Shown: positions 59,631 through 64,000 of the stretch, piece after piece
Numbering within the stretch: the stretch's first letter is position 1
Layout: each line of letters starts with the position of its first letter
Source of the DNA: Embleya sp040605455
Lineage (GTDB): Bacteria > Actinomycetota > Actinomycetes > Streptomycetales > Streptomycetaceae
NCBI RefSeq assembly: GCF_040605455.1
Contig: NZ_JBEXCV010000004.1
Coordinates: 67,923-131,922, forward strand
Length of the DNA: 64,000 nucleotides
Reading direction: 5' to 3'
Position numbers and translations under genes: made by a program
The notes under the pieces: model-generated
What the model saw: only the letters and a program-made list of their open reading frames with translations
The model's database searches: none
What the model was told of the DNA's origin: nothing

Positions 59631-60623
59631 ATGATCCACTCAGCTGCCGATGATCGTTATGAATCGATGCGCTATCGCCGGGCCGGGCGTAGTGGGGTCA
59701 AGTTGCCCGCCGTCTCGCTCGGGTTGTGGCACAACTTCGGGGACACCCAGCCCATGGAGGTGCAGCGGGCGGTGCTGCGGCGGGCCTTCGACCTCGGGGT
59801 GACGCACTTCGACCTGGCGAACAACTACGGGCCGCCGTACGGCTCGGCCGAGGCGAACTTCGGGGTGCACTATCGGGCCGACTTCCGGCCGTACCGCGAC
59901 GAGATGTTCATCGCGTCCAAAGCCGGCTGGGACATGTGGCCGGGGCCGTACGGCGACGGGGGCTCGCGCAAGTATCTGCTCGCGAGTCTGGACCAGTCAC
60001 TCGCCCGGATGGGACTCGACTACGTCGACGTCTTCTACTCGCACCGGTACGACCCGGAGACCCCGCTCGAAGAGACGATGGGCGCGCTGGACACGGCCGT
60101 TCGCTCCGGGCGCGCGCTGTACGCCGGCATCTCCAACTACGGTCCGCAGGAACACCGTCGGGCGGTCGAGATCCTGCGCGACCTCGGCACGCCCGTGCTG
60201 CTCAACCAGTCGGCGTACTCGATCCTGGATCGCGAACCGGAGCAGGGTGTGCTGGACGCGGTCGGCGAGACCGGGACCGCGCTGATCGCCTATTCGCCGC
60301 TTGCCCAGGGCCTGTTGACGGATCGCTACCTCGACGGCGTGCCCGCCGATTCGCGGATGGCGGTGGGCCACTTCCTCACCCGCAACGAGCTCACCGAGGA
60401 GCGACTGACCCTGCTGCGCGCGCTGAACAAGCTTGCCCAGGGCCGAGGACAGACCCTCGCGCAGCTCGCACTGACCTGGATCCTGCGCGACGAGCGGGTC
60501 GTGTCGGTGATCGTCGGAGCAAGCAGCGTACGGCAGTTGGAGCAGAACCTGTCCGCTGTCGGGCAGCCGGATCTGACCGACGCGGAGATCGCCGAGATCG
60601 ACCGGCTGTGCGCCGCACTGTGA
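59631..60623 (+). CDS. Aldo/keto reductase (YghZ-type L-glyceraldehyde-3-phosphate reductase family)
   Basis: A 330-aa NADPH-dependent reductase starting MIHSAADDRYESMRYRRAGR. Close to the YghZ/Kv-beta subgroup: RYRRAGRSGVKLPAVSLGLW, HNFGDTQPM, DLANNYGPPYGSAEANFGVH (catalytic Asp and Tyr), IASKAGWDMWPGPYGDGGSR (catalytic Lys), VFYSHRYDPETPLEETMGAL (catalytic His), YAGISNYGP, YSPLAQGLLTDRYL, and the cofactor box SVIVGASSVRQLEQNL. YghZ reduces L-glyceraldehyde-3-phosphate and methylglyoxal. The length is normal. Confidence 0.92.
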   Translation: MIHSAADDRYESMRYRRAGRSGVKLPAVSLGLWHNFGDTQPMEVQRAVLRRAFDLGVTHFDLANNYGPPYGSAEANFGVHYRADFRPYRDEMFIASKAGWDMWPGPYGDGGSRKYLLASLDQSLARMGLDYVDVFYSHRYDPETPLEETMGALDTAVRSGRALYAGISNYGPQEHRRAVEILRDLGTPVLLNQSAYSILDREPEQGVLDAVGETGTALIAYSPLAQGLLTDRYLDGVPADSRMAVGHFLTRNELTEERLTLLRALNKLAQGRGQTLAQLALTWILRDERVVSVIVGASSVRQLEQNLSAVGQPDLTDAEIAEIDRLCAAL

Positions 60624-60669
60624 CCGGGCCTCTCCGCGCCGCACTCTGAACGGGCGGCGGCGGCCGCGA

Positions 60670-61335
60670 TTACACCTGCGCCACCAGGGACTTGCTCAGG
60701 TCCCCGGCGTCGATCGAGGCCAGGGAGGCGACCACCGTGCGGCCCGGTGCGGGTGCGATGGCGGTGGTCGAGGACACCGCGAGCACGGCGCACCCGGCGG
60801 CCTCCGCCGAGGTGACGCCGACGATGGTGTCCTCGACCGCGACGCACGCGCTCGGCTCGACCCCGAGCGCGGTCGCCGCGGCCAGATAAGGGGCGGGGTC
60901 GGGCTTGGTCCGCGCCACGTCCTCGGCCGCGACGGTGACCGAGAACCGGGCCGACCCCAACGCGTCCCGCACCAGGTCCACGACCCGACGCGGCGACGCC
61001 GACACGATCGCCACCGGCACCCCCGCGGCGGCCAGTCCGTCCAGCAGCGCCAGGACCCCCGGAAGCGGCTCGATCCGAGCCTCGACCCGGGCCGTGAACG
61101 CCGCGTCCAGCGCGTCGGTCAGCTCGTGCACGCACGGCGCCTCGGCGACCACTTCGTGCAGGTAGTCCGCCGTGTGCCCGATCGCGTGCCCGACCACATC
61201 CGCCGCGTCCGTCTCCCCCAACATGTAGCCCACCCGCCCGGCCACGTCGGCGACCGCCTCCCACCACAACTGCTCGGTGTCGACGAGGGTCCCGTCCATG
61301 TCGAACAACACGGCGGCCGGCAAGACGGCGGACAC
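60670..61335 (-). CDS. HAD-superfamily phosphatase (phosphoglycolate / beta-phosphoglucomutase-like)
   Basis: A 221-aa hydrolase starting with GTG (MSAVLPAAVLFDMDGTLVDT). All HAD motifs are visible: I FDMDGTLVDTEQLWW (nucleophile Asp), II AIVSASPRRVV (Ser), III KPDPAPYL (Lys), IV VAVEDTIVGVTSAEAAG (Asp). A cap domain (about 20-85) places it with the DhaG/CbbY-like group. The substrate is unknown. Convergent with the aldo/keto reductase gene. Confidence 0.92.
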   Translation of the reverse strand: MSAVLPAAVLFDMDGTLVDTEQLWWEAVADVAGRVGYMLGETDAADVVGHAIGHTADYLHEVVAEAPCVHELTDALDAAFTARVEARIEPLPGVLALLDGLAAAGVPVAIVSASPRRVVDLVRDALGSARFSVTVAAEDVARTKPDPAPYLAAATALGVEPSACVAVEDTIVGVTSAEAAGCAVLAVSSTTAIAPAPGRTVVASLASIDAGDLSKSLVAQV

Positions 61336-61473
61336 ACTGAACTCGTTTCGGTGGGGTGAGGCAAGGACGTCACGACCCTCTCAGCCCGACGTGAGCACAG
61401 TGCCACGATCGGGTTGCGCGCGCATGAACGTGTGTGAACCCCCACCGGCACGGCACGCCCGACCGGACCCGGG

Positions 61474-62559
61474 TCAGATCACCGCGGCGCGCAGGGACAG
61501 GATGTCCGGGAGGTGTTGGGCGATGCGTTCCCAGTGGTCGCCGTCGTGCCGGCCGCGGTAGATCTCGCCGCTGCGGGAGCCGAAGTACAGGCTGGTGTCC
61601 TCGGCGTCGTCGGTGCACATCGCGTCGCGCATGACGGCGGTCCAGAAGTCGTCGGGAAGGCCGTCGGCCAGGGCCGTCCAGGACTTGCCCGCGTCGTCGC
61701 TGCGGTAGACCCGGCATCGGCCGTCGACCGGGAAGCGCAGCGAGTCGGCGGTGAGCGGGACCACGTAGACGGTGTCCGGCCGGTGCGGGTGGACCACGAT
61801 GGTGAAGCCGAAGTCGGCGGGCAGGCCGTCGGCGATCGACTCCCACGTCGCGCCCGCGTCGTCGCTGCGGTAGACGCCGTGGTGGTTTTGCAGGAACAGC
61901 CGGTCGGGGCGGTCCGGGTGCCGGGCCACCTTGTGCACGCACTGGCCGTACTCGGGATACTCGTCCGGCGAGAACGTGACGTGAATACCGGTGTTGGACG
62001 GGTGCCAGCTCGCTCCGCCGTCCTCGGTGACGTAGACCCCACCGGTGGACATCGCGACGATGATCCGCCGCGGGTCGATGGGATGCGGCAGCACCGTATG
62101 GATCGCCTGGCCGCCGAAGCCGGCGCCCCAGTTCGGCCGGTGCGGGTGGTCCCACAACGCGCGCACGAGTTCGAAGGAGCGCCCGCCGTCCGCGGAACGG
62201 AACAGCGCGGAGGGTTCGACGCCGGCGTAGAGCACGTCGGGCTCGGAGCGGGCGCCGGGCACCAGTTGCCACACCCGCTCGACCGAGGCGCCCGCGTCCG
62301 CCGGGAACCCGACCCGGCCCAGGTCGGGTTCGCGCCAGGTCGCGCCGAGGTCGTCGCTGCTGACCACGATCGGGCCGAAGTGTTCGTGGACCACGCCCGC
62401 CAGCACTCGCGGTGCGTGCCCTCGGGTGTCGATCGCGACCGAGTAGACGCCCGTCATCGGGTGGTGCGGCCCGGTGTACGCCCAGGACCCGTCGTCGCGT
62501 GAGCGACCGATCCACAGACCCTTGCGGGTGCCGATGGCGAGCAGGACGGAATTCGTCAT
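61474..62559 (-). CDS. BNR/sialidase-like beta-propeller protein
   Basis: A 361-aa cytoplasmic-looking protein (no signal peptide) starting MTNSVLLAIGTRKGLWIGRS. Several BNR/Asp-box repeats with the S-x-D-x-G-x-T-W pattern: VVSSDDLGATW, FRSADGGRSFELV, YVTEDGGASWHPSN, YRSDDAGATWESIADG and YRSDDAGKSWTALADG. These form a propeller. The AIGTRKGLWIG start is shared by a widespread family annotated as exo-alpha-sialidase or glycosyl-hydrolase-like, but true sialidase activity is doubtful. Confidence 0.85.
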   Translation of the reverse strand: MTNSVLLAIGTRKGLWIGRSRDDGSWAYTGPHHPMTGVYSVAIDTRGHAPRVLAGVVHEHFGPIVVSSDDLGATWREPDLGRVGFPADAGASVERVWQLVPGARSEPDVLYAGVEPSALFRSADGGRSFELVRALWDHPHRPNWGAGFGGQAIHTVLPHPIDPRRIIVAMSTGGVYVTEDGGASWHPSNTGIHVTFSPDEYPEYGQCVHKVARHPDRPDRLFLQNHHGVYRSDDAGATWESIADGLPADFGFTIVVHPHRPDTVYVVPLTADSLRFPVDGRCRVYRSDDAGKSWTALADGLPDDFWTAVMRDAMCTDDAEDTSLYFGSRSGEIYRGRHDGDHWERIAQHLPDILSLRAAVI

Positions 62560-62739
62560 GGTGACCTCCAGGCAGCGTTCCGTACTCGGGGAACGCTACG
62601 CGGCGATGGTGACAATCGCCGCATTCGACGCGATCCGCCCCCGCCGACGCCATGACGATCAATCCCGGACGCGATCGCTCGCGGACGCGGTCGCCCGCAC
62701 GCACGACCGCCCTCGGCCACGATCCCCCTTGCAGCCGCC

Positions 62740-63102
62740 CTACGGCAGCGGACGTCGTCCGGCGAAGCCGAGGTCGAGGCGGTGGTACCAGCCGAGCCGA
62801 CGGTCGCCCTCCAGCCAGCACAACAACACGGGTACGCCGTCCAGGTCGGCCGGGAAGTCCACGAGCAACGGCGCGAAGCCCTTGAGCTCCGCGCCGGTCT
62901 GCTGGACCTGGGTCATCAATTCGTCGAGCCGGGCCTGCATGCCCTTGAGTTCGGGCAGCCCGCCCAGCTCGCATCGCACCTCGCCGCGCTCCAGTGCCAC
63001 CGCGACCTCCGCGGCGTCCGCCCGGACGGCGATCAGCTCGTCGAGCACCGGCAGCAGCCGGGCCAGCTCCGCACGCGCCTCGTCGACCGTGAACAGACCC
63101 AT
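62740..63102 (-). CDS. DUF2203 protein
   Basis: A 120-aa protein starting MGLFTVDEARAELARLLPVL. A long N-terminal helix pair (about residues 5-70) ends in the DUF2203 signature: LKGFAPLLVDFPADLDGVPV, LLCWLEGDRRLGWYHRLDLG, FAGRRPLP. The function is unknown. It lies upstream of the BNR protein on the same strand (180-bp gap). Confidence 0.82.
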   Translation of the reverse strand: MGLFTVDEARAELARLLPVLDELIAVRADAAEVAVALERGEVRCELGGLPELKGMQARLDELMTQVQQTGAELKGFAPLLVDFPADLDGVPVLLCWLEGDRRLGWYHRLDLGFAGRRPLP

Positions 63103-63185
63103 GCGGCACAACCTCCCGTGTCGTACGCCGGCCGACGATGGCGCGCGCCGATGGTACTGCCGCGACCGGCTCCCGGGTGCGCCGC

Positions 63186-63278
63186 CGCCCGCGAAGCAGG
63201 ATCGGCGCCCGCGAAGTGGATCGGCGCACCACGAACAGGGTGGGCGCCCGCAACGCGGATCGGCGCCCCGCGAACAGG
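63186..63278 (+). repeat. Array of five 19-20-bp direct repeats
   Basis: Units begin cgcccgcgaa and end gatcgg: 63186-63205, 63206-63224, 63225-63244, 63245-63263 and a partial 63264-63278. They are tandem without spacers, so not CRISPR, and end exactly at the stop codon of the small membrane protein gene. Confidence 0.75.
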
Positions 63279-63494
63279 TCAGCCGAAGTACTTGGTGTTC
63301 TCTTCCACCCCGGGAAAGGAGCCGTGGTTGGCGTGCACACCGAAGATGCCGCCGGAGGACTCCGCCCGACTGGTCCGGTCCTGTTCGATCAGGAGGCCGT
63401 CGTGGCTCGTGCTGCTTCCGCGCCTGCCTACCGCGACGGCGATCATCGCGACCAGCGCGATCAGGCCGGCGGCGAAAACAATGATCGTGATCAC
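63279..63494 (-). CDS. Small single-helix membrane protein
   Basis: A 71-aa protein starting with GTG (MITIIVFAAGLIALVAMIAV), preceded by AGGGGG. One N-terminal membrane helix (residues 2-23) is followed by a basic stretch and a soluble tail (SSGGIFGVHANHGSFPGVEE). The family is unknown; such genes are common and often missed. Confidence 0.6.
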   Translation of the reverse strand: MITIIVFAAGLIALVAMIAVAVGRRGSSTSHDGLLIEQDRTSRAESSGGIFGVHANHGSFPGVEENTKYFG

Positions 63495-63536
63495 GGTGCC
63501 CCCTGTGGGTGTGCCCGGTCGGACGTGTCGGCTGTC

Positions 63537-64000
63537 CTACATGATCCATGCCCGTTCCGGCCCCGGCGACCCATGTCCCGAGCACCGAGCCGCCAACGCC
63601 CGCAGTCGGGACTCGTCGCCGTCCGACGAGTCCAGCCGCAAAATCTCCTGGACGAAGCGGCGATTCATCGGCCGGCAGCGGATCTCCTGGGCGGCGACGG
63701 CCTCCGCCTCCAGGAGCGCGCCGATCGCCTCGCCACGGCGGCCGACCGCGGCGAGGGCGCGGGCGAGGTCGATCAGGTGTCGGGCCTGCCGGCCACGGGG
63801 GAGCACGGCGAGTGCGGCCGGGGTGAACCGACCGGCGATGGCCCGTGCGTACTCGCCGAGCAGTACGTGGGCGGTGACCCGGTGCAGCGGCACCTGGATC
63901 GCGCCGGGGTCGGCCCGTTCGGCCGCGTCCAGCAGGTCGCGCGTCGCGGACCGGTCGCCGAGCCGGGCCGTGGCCAGCGCCGCCCCGAGCCGCAGCGTCC
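63537..64000 (-). CDS. C-terminal part of a TPR-type regulator-like protein (enters from beyond the window)
   Basis: About 154 codons are visible; the frame is open to the window edge. The segment (RLGDRSATRDLLDAAERADP, GAIQVPLHRVTAHVLLGEYA, RQARHLIDLARALAAVGRRG, EAIGALLEAEAVAAQEIRCR, PMNRRFVQEILRLDSSDGDE) is helical repeat sequence as in the C-terminal TPR half of Streptomyces XRE-family helix-turn-helix regulators. The N-terminal DNA-binding part would lie outside the window. Confidence 0.75.
   Translation of the reverse strand, partial: TLRLGAALATARLGDRSATRDLLDAAERADPGAIQVPLHRVTAHVLLGEYARAIAGRFTPAALAVLPRGRQARHLIDLARALAAVGRRGEAIGALLEAEAVAAQEIRCRPMNRRFVQEILRLDSSDGDESRLRALAARCSGHGSPGPERAWIM

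Noticed and set aside
63186..63278. Repeat array considered as CRISPR
   Set aside because: Units are tandem with no spacers and are only 19-20 bp; no cas genes are present.

Overview
The window is very GC-rich, with strong third-position GC bias and frequent GTG starts. The gene content (priA-def-fmt-rsmB block, ECF sigma factor, MEDS/STAS anti-sigma modules, excalibur lipoprotein, CGNR and MarR proteins) points to a filamentous actinobacterium, most likely Streptomyces or a close relative in the Streptomycetales. No rRNA, tRNA, CRISPR array, transposase or phage structural gene was found.

Layout. 1-8.0 kb is a housekeeping block on the minus strand (priA, def, fmt, rsmB, then the first codons of a membrane protein), interrupted by a plus-strand sigma factor and membrane-protein pair. 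8.0-11.6 kb is defence-like: a MazEF toxin-antitoxin pair and an unusual fusion of an Mrr-type nuclease to a TerD domain. 11.9-24.2 kb is accessory metabolism and regulation (two alpha/beta hydrolases, MarR, DUF985 cupin, secreted serine hydrolase, ZIP transporter, VOC protein, a divergent TetR/FAD-monooxygenase pair over a 40-bp palindrome), with several decayed gene remnants. 24.2-30.4 kb holds anti-sigma/anti-anti-sigma genes, uppP, a lipoprotein and a TPR protein.

30.9-47.4 kb is the most interesting region. An 11.8-kb gene encodes a secreted RHS/YD-repeat polymorphic toxin with four LamG domains and a C-terminal nuclease-like toxin, overlapped by a SUKH-type immunity gene. Downstream lies a second, headless toxin C-terminus with its own SUKH immunity gene. 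This orphan cassette is bounded on one side by a 486-bp nearly identical copy of part of the neighbouring phosphatase/acetyltransferase locus, which looks like a scar of toxin-cassette exchange. The phosphatase gene is frameshifted, while the duplicated fragment keeps the intact frame.

48.7-57.8 kb is a glycerol/glycerol-3-phosphate operon on the minus strand: MFS transporter, FGGY kinase, GlpD, an alkyl-DHAP-synthase-like flavoenzyme, a GlpP-type antiterminator, an ABM monooxygenase and a zinc alcohol dehydrogenase. It has a clear TTGACA-17-TAAGGT promoter, a hairpin in the leader and an 11-bp hairpin directly before glpD, which suggests RNA-level control by GlpP. 57.9-64 kb holds a GntR remnant, a flavoprotein, a second toxin-antitoxin pair, an aldo/keto reductase, a HAD phosphatase, a BNR-repeat protein, DUF2203, a 19-20-bp repeat array, and the end of a TPR-type protein running off the window.
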